From Xiphophorus maculatus (lineage: Eukaryota > Chordata > Actinopteri > Cyprinodontiformes > Poeciliidae): DNA of 64,000 bases. Made by a program: the position numbers and the translations under genes. Where the stretch lies: assembly GCF_002775205.1 (NCBI RefSeq), contig NC_036444.1, forward strand, positions 5,870,501 through 5,934,500, written 5' to 3'. Positions 22,463 through 35,060 of the stretch are shown here, in pieces (position 1 is the first letter of the stretch; the number at the start of each line of letters is the position of its first letter). A model generated the notes under the pieces. It was not told the DNA's origin. It worked only from the letters and a program-made list of their open reading frames with translations, and ran no database searches.

Positions 22463-24951
22463 CATAAGAATTTTTTTACTTTGTAAAAAGAAGCGAATTT
22501 TTTTGATGTACATACCTGGCCTGCAGTTTATTTTCTAAGTTTTGTTAGAAATGGTAAAATAAAGCTGTCAATAAGTCGTTAACCTCCACCTGGTTGGTTC
22601 GTCTCCTTCAGATATCATTAATTATTAATGTTCACGCTAAAAGTTTACCGTACTTGGAAAGATTAAAGCAAACATCAATTACCTCAGCTCAAATGTTTTG
22701 CTCTGACCCCAATTACCTTCTTTTTAAAAGTATTTCCCTCCTCATAATGAAAATAAAAAGCGATTCAATTAGCTTTAGTCTTCACAGTCTGCTGAGGTTG
22801 TAGGCTGCTGAGCAAAGTCTCCACAATTAAACTAAGTGGCTGTTCTTTTCCTAACACTTTATTAAGGCTTGAACGCGCCGTGACATTCCTGCATGAAAGG
22901 CGTCACGCAGGCGCAGACGTCAGTCAGAGTTTTGGAGAGCCGTTGAGGTTTGGGAGTCTGGCTGGGTCTTTCTTTGCTCTAAGTTTAAGCAACTCAAGCA
23001 CCTTTTGAGTGCATTTATGCCTGTCTGCTTGAGAAGATGAACGTGTCTACTAGCTCTGGAAAACTACACTTCCTGTACTGACCCTTTGCACGTGACGTCA
23101 TGCTCTTCACGCCCGCGCCGCCATGACGTACGTCCTCTTCCGTAGAAGTTTGCAGTGGTAACGTAACAAAATGTGATTATTCCTGCTTTTAAAAGGCTCT
23201 GAATGGAACACCATAGGAACATAAAAAGTGATTAAAATCGATGCGTTGGCCTCGGCTTTCCACGGCGTGTGTGACGCTGCGCTTTAAGAGAAACCCGTAG
23301 TACCAAAACAGCAGCCACTCAGAGGAATCCACCGTTAATCTTTGCTATAATCACGTTTCTCACATTGTCACAGAGAAAAACGCAGACATGCTGCCGTCTC
23401 GTTTTTATCCTTTAAGCTGCTTGAGGACTAATTTTCTCCAGTTTTACTCACTTTGCTCTGCGAGATTCACAGAACTGCTGGGCATTCAGCAGTTCATGCT
23501 TTCAGTCAAATGACAGGTCCGTTCAGTGTGCGCTCAGGCCGAGTAATGATGTTGGACGAGCTTTAGCTCTGCAAATGGTTCTGGTAAAACCAATCACAGT
23601 GATGTGTGGCAAAACGCCTTGAAGGAGGCAAAGCTTTACTTTTTCACAAGCTGAGGTAACGGCGTGAAAAATCAGCTTGAATTGTTGATGCATTAAAAAC
23701 GTTAGTTCTTAATGTTAAAACTCCTGTAATGCCTGCATTTTAAGGCATTTCATGTTTTTGTTATAAAGAAAATTAAAACAATTTTTAAAAAGTTACAATT
23801 TGAATTTAAATTAAGGTGAAAGAGAACCAAAAGTACAAGCAGTATATAATTGATATTTATATATTGTATAATTTTTTTGAACAAAAATTTTATTTTTCCA
23901 AGTTAAAATTTTAATTTTTAAGTAAAATTAAGAACCAAAAGTATATACTTCCCAGAAGTTTATTATAGTAATTTTAGTCAAAAGTCAGGTAATATTTCAC
24001 ATACAGTGATATGTAACATCACCGCAATATTATATTTATTTAATATTAGATATAAACATAAAATTAAAACATTTTCCCAGCAAAACCCATAAACACATGG
24101 GCAAGAGAAGATTTCTCTTCATATAATACAAACATTTAAAAACATCCAGACATGTGTAAGTCTCAAGTAGGCTCTGTTTTCTAAACTAAAGTTTTTAAAT
24201 TTAAACGTTAAATGATGACACCACCACTCATGTTTAAATCAGTCCTGTGAAAATAAAAGACAAATGAGGAAATTTGCTGATGCATCTGCAGCAGAGGATT
24301 GAACAGCAACTACTCGCCTGTTCTGGGGTCATCCGGACCACCGTGATGCAACGGTTCTGCACAAGATGTTTACATATCCAGGACAGGCTGTTTCTCAAAA
24401 GGAGAGTAAAAACAGAATAGACATTTAAAAATATCTCAATAAATCACCATTAAGCTAAGTTTTTTCTGCAGTCCTTTTTGTCTCTCTGTAGAGTATTTCT
24501 TTCTGTAAACTGGTTGATACTTGAAAGTCCAACACAACCAATAAAATTTCTTGCTTTTAGCAGGAAAAGTTCACTATTTTTTGTTTTAAAACTTTTTTTC
24601 TCTTGGAGTTAGTGTGCCAAGTTTGACCAGACCCTTAATAATTATTGGCTGGCTGTCTAGTTGTTTTTTTGTGCTAATTGGTTAAATGTTTAAAGAAATA
24701 CTCTACACCTTTCTTTTAAATTGCTTCCACTCATTTTATTTTAATTTGAGGGTTTTTGGTCCAAAGTATGCTATATGTTAGAAAGCAAATGATGGTTTTT
24801 ATAGGATGAGAAAAGGAAAGTATTGCACTGCACATTTTCATTTTCTAGTAAGACAAAGAAACAATGTTTGAAAATCATGTTTACAGAAATAAACATGATT
24901 TCAATTTGGTCTTTGCTGTAGGTTTTAGATCCTGGTTACTTTTGTTTCTCA
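22463..24951. other. Unassigned DNA with a CpG-richer part
   Basis: 22860-23330 is richer in CpG, with a CRE palindrome at 23093-23100 beside tttgcacg and gcccgcgccgccatgacg. It could be an alternative promoter or a repeat end; no splice donor or coding exon is convincing. 23700-24950 is AT-rich and featureless. Confidence 0.35.
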
Positions 24952-25284
24952 CACTGCGAAAACATAAAATCTTACCAAGTAATTTTGGTCTGGTTTCTAG
25001 TGCAAATATCTTACTTCACTTGAAATAAGACAAAATTAACTTACAAGTGACCTTTCAGCAAGATGTAGGAGCTTGGTTTAAGTCAGTTTCTTAATATTGA
25101 AGAAAAAATACTAGTTTTGTTGGCAGATTAATTCACTTATAAAATGGAAAAATTTATTGTAAATCAATCTGTCAATGGAACTAGTAATTCGTCATTAATA
25201 TTAAGAAATTATTGACTTAAAACAAGCTTTTATATCAGAAATTTGCACTAGAAACTAGAACAAAAATACTTGGTTAGATTTTCT
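24952..25284. mobile_element. Fold-back MITE, copy 3
   Basis: It starts cactgcgaaaacataaaatc and has both arms, with aaacttagt-type centre sequences and the right arm tttgcactagaaactagaac. The extreme right end has drifted. Confidence 0.7.
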
Positions 25285-26054
25285 TCCTTCGCTGATGAAA
25301 GTCTGAATAAAATGGACCATTTCTGATCAGTTCTGCTCCGTTTTGCTCCACATTTAGCCCTCCATTCCTGTGAGGTCAGGTGTGAAAACAGTCTCCTGTT
25401 AAAGTGGCCGACTGTCACATGTCATGTCGGTGAATCCATTTCCTGTTGGAAGGACTTTTTGAACTCAGTTTGGGGAAAAACACAGTCAAAACACTTAAAT
25501 CAAAGACTTTGATTATTGTACGAAGCAGTTTCTGCTCTGATGGTGTGACATGTGCGTGCGTTGTGTGCGTGGAACATTATTTTCATTTCCTCCTGTTAGG
25601 AGATTAGAGTGACCGCGTTGGCTCTGGGTTGGTTGCGCCTCAGCTGCGACTCGTTGCATCCAGCCTTTCACTGAGGACGGCTTCAGGATCGTAGTTCCTG
25701 CTTAAAAGATACAGATTCAACATTACATCATATCTCCATTGTAGCTTCATTAGGTTGCCAATATCGAATAGATTAAAGATGTTACTACCCACTATAATGA
25801 TGAATGTAATTAGATTTTTATAACTACATGTGACTGGCCTCAAGAAAACAACCCATGAACTCCCTGCTCTCCACTTTTCAAATCATGTCAAACATGAATT
25901 ACACACTTTTCAGGAAATTTCAGGGTCATAAACATATGAATTGATATTATAAACGCGTTCAGGGCTTTACTGTGACTCCTGCAGTGCAAAAAATACTTTG
26001 AGGTAGAAATGGATGCAGTGTTCAAAAGAAAAATTAGGATAACATACTTTGGCA

Positions 26055-26160
26055 TGTCTCAATAAGAAATAAATCAATTAATCGCATGATAAAGTAAAAC
26101 GAGCAAAATTTCTTGCATTTGCATGATTTATTGTTTTTCCCTCTTCTGGCAGAAACTTTA
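26055..26160. mobile_element. Fragment of the CCTGTCGCAATAA hAT-type family
   Basis: The stretches aaatcaattaatcgcatgat and tgcatttgcatgatttattg, then ccctcttctggcagaaac, match the left part of the copies at 43287 and 44708. Confidence 0.5.
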
Positions 26161-26739
26161 ACATGTTAATTTTGGTTGTAGATTTTAATGTGTTAAAAAT
26201 GTATAAAAACAAATCGCCTTTACAAAAGTCCGAAGCTGAAACCTTTTTATTCTGGCATTTCTGTGATTCTGACGCACAAGCAGAATCCGCAATCAGCAGC
26301 AATGGACGACATACTCTTTGTCGTCCATTTAATTATTTAACGTTAATAAATAAATGGTTATAAATAAATCATTATGATGTAGCAATATAGCATTGAATAA
26401 GTTATTGTTGTAACTTTTGTGTTTATGTCTAAAAGTCTTTTTAGCTGAAAAGCTAATTTGCTTTTTTTGTGAATGGGGCAAATATTATGTTTACACTTCG
26501 TTCTGCTCCTTTTCAGTCAATTTTTTTGTGTCAAACTATTGATATTTATTACTGAGTGACTAAAATAAAAAATAAAATGAAAGTAGACTGAAGCGAACTT
26601 TTTTTTGCCAATTAAAATCTGAAAGGTTTGTACATTTGTGTTGCTCTGTACAACACAAGTTCTCTTTTTGCTACCAGTTTTAGACGTGAAGATTGAACTT
26701 TGCATGTCGACTTAGATTGAATATTAAGTATCAAGTCTT

Positions 26740-26862
26740 TCCTCAGAATGATGATTCATTTAATTTGGAACTCAGTGTTTCAGCTGTTTCACAGTTTTCT
26801 GGAAGTTTGTTCCAGATTTGTGGTGCATAGAAGCTGAAAGCTGCTTTTCCATGTTTGATGCT
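26740..26862 (-). mobile_element. L2/CR1-like fragment, copy 3
   Basis: The stretch ggaactcagtgtttcagctg, then ttctggaagtttgttccag and gtggtgcatagaagctgaaa, matches the 5' part of the copies at 40503 and 57024; the tail part is missing. Confidence 0.5.
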
Positions 26863-28898
26863 GGTAATGTCAGAGTATGAACTCTTGCTCTAACATCTGC
26901 CTGCAGGCCTCTGTTATGTAAATGCCGTCATTGCATGTGTGTGTGCCACATCCCAGTAATGAAACACTAACCCGGATTCCCATTTGCACATTATGCTGGT
27001 TGCTGATGCTGTCACAACTTTTGTTGGCTCATTTAAATCCTATAGACAATAGAAGCGCGTTTATCTCCCTCCAAGCCTGCATGTGTGTGTCCATTAACCA
27101 GGAATTACACGGCAGATCTTCTCTCACGCCTTCAGGAGGAGAAAATGGGACGCCGCAGAGGGCGACTGGTGATATGTCATGAAATGAACTCAATGTTGCC
27201 AAATGGCAGGCTAACCAGAGAAAATAACAACAACCCGTCGGTTATTTTAAGGATTTCATTTTGACATTTTCCAAGCAATTAATTCCAGCAGAACGGTGAC
27301 ATGAGCCGGGCCCTAACTGAGCACGCTCCATTATCGAGCTCGGCTGCCTAGCAACCAGGTGAAAGCTTCAGCACGCAACACAACCTGAGACAGGAGGGAT
27401 CAAGTTAAAGGCTAGACGTAAATGTCCTGTGAAGGCACCTGGGGTTTACAGCTTAATTAGCTCTCTTGTTTACGTAAAAGTTTACCTTTTAGGTTACATA
27501 GTGAACAAGCGTCATCCAGAGAGCCTCTGGATGCTTGGTACTTCTGCGAACAGTGCATCTGCGATGTTTCATGTAGTAGGGATGTGCGATTATGGCACAA
27601 ATTTCATTTCACAATACGCATTGTAATTGGTGGCGATAACGATACATATCACGATATGATTTGTATAAAACGAACAATATAAATTAAAAAAATTACACTT
27701 ATTGAGTGGGATGTGTATATTTTTATGCGTTAAAACTCATCTAATACTTGTTTTTGTTTATTTGTATGTAATGCTTATAACTGTTTTTATGAATTCCTTT
27801 AAAAAATCGCATTTTAAGGGAGACCTGGCAGCAGACTCCAGTCTCCAGCTTGTTTCACTGTGCATCTCTAACTTATTTTATAAGTTATATGTAGATTAAA
27901 ATACCAAAATGTGTTTGTTTGAATTTATCATGTATTGTTCTGATTGAGGCCAGATATTAAACATGCCTGTTTTTTTTCTCTCAGGAAAAAAGAAACAGTC
28001 AGTTTACAGTTGTAGTGGTTAATAGACTCCAAGATGCAAATGCAGCCAGAGTGCAGTCACATAACGATAATGATTTCTGTGCTTTTTTCCACCAACTAAT
28101 TTATCTGACAGCACTTTCAAAAGCCTCGGTGTCAGACACTGTAGTGAATTAGTTTGTCCCCACATTGAAATTAAATTGCGCAGTAACTTGACCCCTTTTT
28201 ACTGTGATGGTGTTTGTACTGAACGGCATGTCGGAGCTGAAAGTCTTCTGCAGTACGCCGGCAGTCATAAGGGAAAAATAATTGTATGTAGAGAATTATA
28301 TTCACTAATAACGATGTGTTGTGCATCATTAAAGCCTGCTTCATTAGATGATTTAATTAGCCCTGGCTCAGTAGTTACCCATGACAACAAGCTCTGCCAG
28401 TCGGATATGTCAGGATACCTGTGGCTCCATCATGGCTGCTGCAGCTTTTGGCTCTTTCACTTCAAGCTTTGGTCATATTATAGAGGCCTGGAAACTTGAG
28501 GGTTCAGCACAGTATGTTAACGGTTAGCTTTCCACTGGAACAGGGAGTCTGGAAAGATTTGATAGGAGAGATAAATGAAGCTACATGCGGTGGAGTTCTG
28601 GGGAGAAAAATGACTTCAGAGGCAGCAGAAAACTTGAGACTAGCGGAGGTTCACCTGTCAGACAAGCAGGCAGAGAAATGGAAGAATATTTCATATTAGA
28701 CAGATTTCTATTGCATTTCAGACGTGACTAAAATGTAGGAAGTGAGCCTTTATGTACAAGTTTGACAATGTGCTGCTAGAGAAAATACACAATGAATTAA
28801 AGGTTGTGCATCCAATTCTTGTTTTTTCTCTCTCTGAAATTGTAAATTGGAAAAAAGAACAAATTAAATCCACCATTAAAATCAATCAGGTTAAGAGT

Positions 28899-29190
28899 AG
28901 AGATGCACCAATCCAATATTAATATCAGTATCGTTTCAATGTTAAAAGAAATTCTATATGGGGTATCGGTAACAATGTGCCTGATCCATAAAGACAAATC
29001 TATTCAGTCTAATTATATGCTTTTTGCTCTGAGCGACGCAATGCTTTATTATTTATTTACATTATATGTAGAATTCCTAATTGCACTTTCTGAATCATTT
29101 GAAACAAGATTTGTTGCAGTTTATTTTTCCAAAATAAAGTTGAATAAACTTGAAATCCTAGTGAAAATGTAACACTGGAACTGGAAGATA
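28899..29190. mobile_element. GCACCGATCC-family repeat, partial
   Basis: It starts agagatgcaccaatccaata and continues with ggggtatcggtaacaatgtg, then tattcagtctaattatatgc and ctctgagcgacgcaatg, as in the other copies. The right end is missing. Confidence 0.55.
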
Positions 29191-29931
29191 TTTTAAATAT
29201 TCCAAATAAACAAAACAATAAACAGCAAATAAAATGAATTATGCAAACAAAATAAAGATATTTGAGACCAAATCACCAGACTGAAGGCTTCTATCATCCA
29301 GGTTTTGGTAGAAAGAAAAGAGAAACAATAAATCATTCAGACGGAAATTATTGAGTTCGTTTTAATTTTTCATTTATTTAATTTATTTAGTGCTTTTTGC
29401 TACAGACCTACTTTAGATTATTAAATTCTTTCTGCTAGATCTTAAGTTTTACATACAGAAGCGATTATTGCTGACATTTTTACATGTATTGGAAAATCTG
29501 AGTGGAAAGGTACACAAGTACAGTAGGCTCAAAGCTTTACAGTTTTTTATTTTGTTTGGCCTTTTCAAAACGTTATTTTTAAAGTTGGAAGCCCAATTCT
29601 CCCATTTGTGGTTGATTTGTGCTAATCTCATGTTGTTATCCCTCTAAAAAGACCTAACTCATGTCCCAGCTGTGTGTATGCACCATGTGCCAGGTTTGCT
29701 TTACCTCAACACACCTTTCCTGTTCCTGCGTTGCCTTCGCAGAGAGCCTGCTGTGTCAAGATGGTTTCTAAGATGGAAACATGAAACAAAGCCTGGCAGC
29801 CTCTGACTTCAGCCGCTCCATCTAAATCCCGTCCTCCACAGGGGCTCAGTGCAACAGATGGCAAAAATAAACTATCCCTCTACGTAGACCTGTACCAGGA
29901 ACTGTGAAATTACACGCAGGAGTGTTTTAGA

Positions 29932-30471
29932 CGGGGATGTCCAAACCTTTTTGTCACGTGGGCCAAAACAGTCAAGTCAAAAGTACTTGTGGGCCAAAAC
30001 AAAGTTAAATAAATAAAGCAAAAAAGTAAAATAAAATCAAGCACTTGAAAAACTTTCAAATAAGTTTACATGTTTTCTGTAAAAGAAATTAAATTCAGTT
30101 TCCAAATTTTATGGGTTTCATTGGGCACATGTATTCTAAGAAATAAATTTAGTTATTGTCTTTCAAAACAGTTGTTTAGCTAAAGTTTAAAATATTAGAT
30201 AAAAGCTGATTTATGCACAGCAAAGTCGGCTTTTCAGAAAAAGTCTCTATAGACTTATTTTAAAAGGTTGGTTATAAAAAGACAAATATTTTATGTTGTA
30301 CTTAACATTTTCTATTGTAAGAAAATCATGTTGGTTATAATTTTAGCCTGATTATAAATGAAAAAGTTTGCATCTGCACCTCAGATGGACATGCAGAATT
30401 GTAGTGCAGGGCCACACAAAATCACTCCAGGGGCTACAAATGGCCCCCGGGCCGCACTTTGAACACCCCTG
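29932..30471 (+). mobile_element. Second hAT (Charlie-like) family, copy 2
   Basis: It starts cggggatgtccaaaccttt and ends cactttgaacacccctg, with flanks GTTTTAGA (29924-29931) and GTTTAAGA (30472-30479), seven of eight matching. It is 540 bp, similar to copy 1 throughout, with no open frame. Confidence 0.8.
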
Positions 30472-30479
30472 GTTTAAGA

Positions 30480-31794
30480 TGTAACTTTTATTATTATTTT
30501 TTTTTCATTTGCTTTCCGTTTCTGTTGTTTGCCAGCGATACTTTTGGCATCTAGCCGCAGATTTTCGAGTCAAACCAGGCGGGAGTTGAGGGAACTTCAG
30601 CTAGCATCTCTTGACGTAATCTAGAGTGGATTTTAATCCCCTTGTCAAACAAATTACACTTTTTTCCCAACAATTTCTTCCACGCCAGCTGCTGGGATTG
30701 TATTGAATCTATTCTTGTTCTGTCTGTGACGCGTTTCTGGTATTCCTGGCTCCGGTCCGTAGTGTGATCGGTCCACCCCCAGCCTAACCGTTGGATAGGT
30801 GTTCATTTCTTGAGATTTCCACCCTTTTTTTCTGCAAATATGTCATTTCTCACAGTAAGCAGCTTATTTTTGGCCCAAAATGTCTCAAGTTTCCTCTGTG
30901 GATGACTCTTCCAATAAGGTCGTAAGTGTTACTGAAATGTCTAGGGCCAGGTGAGAATCTCCTAGATCTTCCTGACGGATCCTACTCACTTTCTTTGATA
31001 GTAGTTCTCCAATTCTCCAATTTTACTCCTAAATGCCAATTCTTTCTTAAATGAGTGTTTTGTTTTTTTATATCTGCCTTCCTTCTGTAAGATCATCATT
31101 TCCATGCTGCTTCTCTAGAGGCTTGTGTTGTCTGACCTTTTTTGACATCTTAAAAAATAAAAAGTCATGCTCCTACCCCAAAGATCATGGTTTGAAATAT
31201 TTGGAAGGTTCCTTTCCTGCCCTTTCTGGTAATTAAACATTTCCTTGGCGGCAATAAGCCAGGAAAGGATAAGATTCATGCAGAGATGCTTAAGCGTTTT
31301 TGAGCTGTTGTGGTGACATTCCTCTTTAACGTTGCATGGAGGCCTTGGACTGTGTCTGTGGAGTGTCAAGCTGGGATGGTGGCCCAGATAGTGGGACCAG
31401 TGCGCGCTCCAACTGCCGAGGATTACGCGTATCAGCCACAGGAAAGATTACTCCAATCAATTCTGGGTTCAGGATTAGCAATGTAGCTTCCATATCGTCA
31501 TGGCAACATCGGTGGGTGCAATATTTACATCACGTACAATTAATTTATTTCAAGTGTTTTAAATGTGACTTTTCATGTTAGAGGCATATTTAACCAGCTG
31601 AACAGAGTCTCAAGTAGGACTGGACTATGGCTGAATCGTTTCATATCCGTCAATCAATAATTATTGATTAGGGTTTTTTTTTTCTTTTTTATATCTGAAA
31701 CACTGCCAAGCTAGTAATGTGATCTTTCCTCTTTCATCCCGTTTTTAATAAACTCCATTGTTTATTTTTAAGCAGCTATGAGGCACGGTGGCAA
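30480..31794. other. Unassigned, possibly LINE-derived DNA
   Basis: A minus-strand frame (31115-31369) contains CMNLILSWLIAAKEMFNYQKG, which faintly recalls the C-terminal part of L1-type reverse transcriptases. A plus-strand block (30856-30950) has both splice signals. Neither can be assigned. Confidence 0.3.
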
Positions 31795-32250
31795 AACCTT
31801 AAACTGCTGCTGTGGCAGTTACTCAGCAGGTTGCTGCTAGGCAACCAAAGAATGAGTGAGTTGCTAGGTAACCAAAGAGTCAGTGAGCTGGTTGATTCTA
31901 CCAACCTTACTTGGCTAACCGTTACTTTAGGTTGGGTGGCTAAAGTCTTTCAAATTCAATTAAAAAATACTTTATTAATCACAAAGGGAAATTAAATAAA
32001 ATATGTAAACCACCTTGCTGCTATGGTTACGCATCAAAACAAAAATAGCAGAAATCTGAAAAACATTGCACACAATGTCCAAAACAAAAAGGATCAGTTT
32101 TCCTCCAAAAAGGCAGGAATGAAAGTTTGAAAGAGGAAAAAATCTCAGTGAAAGAACAGAACCACTCCAACGTGCCGCCACCCTCAGCGGTCCAATTCTA
32201 GAAAAATATCCTCTGCCTCCATCCCCCAGAATGCTGTGCGGTTTGGAATA
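31795..32250 (-). repeat. Inverted copy of the X-box-containing repeat
   Basis: gctgctaggcaac (31833-31845) and gttgctaggtaac (31860-31872), again 27 bp apart, are the reverse complements of the motifs at 15867-15933. The block also shares the sequence around ccagaatgctgtgcggtttg with the 15770 region. An AT-rich segment (31950-32150) separates the shared parts. Confidence 0.5.
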
Positions 32251-34294
32251 TTCTGCCACACATATTTCTGATCGCATATCTATTGTGATATATATTATTG
32301 ATTTATTGACCAGCCCTAATTAGGACCATGTCTGCTCTCTGCAGTAATGCAGGAGCTGCTTCAGTCTGTTTAAAGAAAAAGCCGAGCCAAAACTCTCAGT
32401 TTGCTATTCACTTGTAGTCAATAAATACGGATTTTGACAGAAAAAGATTCTGGGAAGTTTTGAAGAGTTGCTTCTCCTCCACATCAACAGGAGTCGATTT
32501 AAATGGTTCCGTCATCTGATCAGGTTTTTGGGGCTGAGACAAAAAAATTCATTCTCTGCTCTTTTCAAAATGAGCTGGAAAATTTTATTTTTAAACAGCA
32601 ATTTGTTGGTTTCCGGTTACACCTGTAACCCAGTCACAGATCAACGTAAGACAGTGATCTGAGATTGGATGTAGATCTATACCAAATAGAAGAACTCTAC
32701 GTTAAACATTATTTTATGTTTTCTCAGGGGTTGTCCAGATTTTCCCCATGGTGTTATACTTCCTTGTGCTGGGTTGGAGCTTTTTCTCCTGCACCCACTA
32801 AAATAAAATGAACTGAAAGTAAGAGAGTATAGATGATGGTGTGTTTAGACAGGTTTTATGCTGTGGGAAGTCATTCCTGCTGAGACTCTTGTTTGCTTTT
32901 TTCCTCATCTTGTGCTCTTGGCTTCACCAGCCTTTTCATACCCATTTTGGGCTTTTCTTAGTTCATAAAATGAAATGGGAGCAGAAAAGGACACTGGATA
33001 TAGTATTTAGAGTAATTTTTAACAGCTTGCTGCGTTTTCACAGTTTATAAGAGCAGTGCTTTAATACGTGAAGCGCGGTTGGAGAACTGTGCCCTAGAGG
33101 AGACCTGCAGGAAGTCAACAGAGACCCAGCTGGACAATAACACTGTAATCTTACTGATTATCCACAATCCCGACAGCTGAGATCATAGTACAGTCCCTGA
33201 AATTGTTGTTTGGAAGCAAAACATACTGTTACGATGCCAATAATTTGGGGACTTTTAAGCAGAATTACTGTTGAGAACTATATTTTTTGTTTTACTAGTG
33301 TTTGTTACTGGTGGAATAACACACTTTGTTGTTGTTTTGTCTTCCTAAGCATCCTCCCTGACATGACTGGTGTGGCTTTAGTCGTACTACGAGAGTAAAT
33401 CCCATTATGTTATGTAACAACTGAAGATTAGAGGGCAAACTGGAAATCCCAGCGATCATTACAGCCGGTTCATTCCACGGCAACGATCCCCAGATGATCC
33501 AACAGTATGAAGTGTTTTTCTCTGCACAGGGATCTAGCAATGACTTTGTCAGCTTCGTTTCCTTCGTTTAATATGCTAAAACTAAGGCCTTGAAATGTCT
33601 CAAATTAATTAAAAACACATTAATCACAAGCCTTAATTTTTATTATTGAAGCACTACTTAATCTCTTATATGTAGGGATTTTTTTTTCTCGTGGGAATTT
33701 TATGTTGAGTAAAAGTTTGAATTGTCTGCAGACGTCTTAATGGCGTCCTGTGATTGAGACCGCCAGTGATTGTAGAAGAAATAAACACTGAGATTAGATT
33801 AGATTGGACAGTCACATGGTTGTTTTTGTACCATAAGGTGCTGTTTGATATCCTAGACATGGCAGTGGGAGTATTTACCGGCTGCTTCTCCTGTTGTTTA
33901 GGGGGGGAAAATGTGGAGAGTAACAAGGTCTCAAATCGTCTCGTATTTTGGGTAGCACGTTTTCTCACAGTTGTTCCTCCACACCCACACACATCTTTGT
34001 TCCTAAGATACAATCATTTTTGTAGAACATCTTTTCAGTTGCTAGCCAGAGATCTCTGAAGGAGTTCACACCTTTCCCACAATATCCTCCTCATGTATTT
34101 AACAGATTTTCTTCTCAGCAGCACATGCTCTGTCGCAAAAGTTGAAAATGGAACCAAGGTGGTATTATTGCCTGCTGCTGATGGACCCCTTGCAACATTT
34201 TAAGCCTGTGCCATAAAATATTCTCTTGTATTCCTCACGTCTGCTTCCCTGTACTTCCCTCCCACTGACAGTCCAGCGAGGCCATGAGCCCCCT
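32251..34294. other. No recognised gene
   Basis: There is a hAT-like end (gatcgcatatctattgtgat, 32270-32320) at the left; otherwise the DNA looks unique and AT-rich, with short uninformative open frames on both strands. Confidence 0.4.
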
Positions 34295-35060
34295 GCATGT
34301 TATTGTTTACATCGACAAATTTTGTGCATGCGCACATCGCTAGAGGGCGAAAAGACGATTATTTTACATGGCGTCCATAACCACGCTGCCCAGAAGAACA
34401 ACTCCGTTAACTAAATGAAGCCTGGAGATGTTGGTATTATTAATTTATTGCCACAGCAACTGAGAAAATAACGCAGAAAACCCGTTAAAGATCAACTCCA
34501 AACCTCTTTTTTTTTTCCTGCTCTCTGCCGGCTACACTACACATAGACTCATTGCCATAACAACCGACAACAACGCAACTCTACATATCAGGATTCAACA
34601 CTAAAAAACAAGCAATCATTTCCCACACAAAGAACAGAACATTCAGTTCATTACAGTTTTATGTTTTTAGGCTTGATTATTGTTTTTTTCGATTATTAAT
34701 AATAGTGAAATAGCAAAATGTGGTAGATTAGCTACCGCTGCTACTAGCTAAGCTAACACTACAGGTGTAGATTAGCTACTGCTGCTACTAGCTAAGCTAG
34801 CTCTGCAGTGGTTGTTGATTAGCTCATTTAAACACCTGCTCCACTGATAATCTATCAGGGTTGGTGTTTATTTATTTTATAACCAAAGCACACCGAATTC
34901 CACATCACATCTAGCTTAACTGAACCACTTCCCTTTTCCACGTTTTTTTTCTTTTAAATTAAAATATCTTCCTGACATTGCTATCTAGCTGTAGTGGTGT
35001 TGACAATAGCAAAGCACTTAATTCCTTAGGGGTTTTTTTTATACATCAGATGTACATTGT
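34295..35060 (+). repeat. GC-rich dispersed repeat, copy 2
   Basis: It starts tattgtttacatcgacaaat then tgtgcatgcgcacatcgcta and follows copy 1 through ctccgttaactaaatgaagc to tcctgacattgctatctagc. The terminal GACGTCA part is lost. A run gctactgctgctactagctaagc is duplicated inside. Confidence 0.6.

Larger units (their letters stand above)
25285..28898. other. Unassigned DNA, presumed intron
   Basis: Repeat fragments lie at 26055 and 26740, plus a gatgtgcgattatggcac...cgatatgat stretch (27575-27660) that looks like another hAT end. 26880-27200 and 28170-28700 are less AT-rich and unassigned. Confidence 0.35.

Noticed and set aside
28176..28699. Two adjacent + strand open frames (107 and 67 codons)
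   Set aside because: No splice context, no recognisable domain and the first is rich in rare transitions; treated as chance frames.
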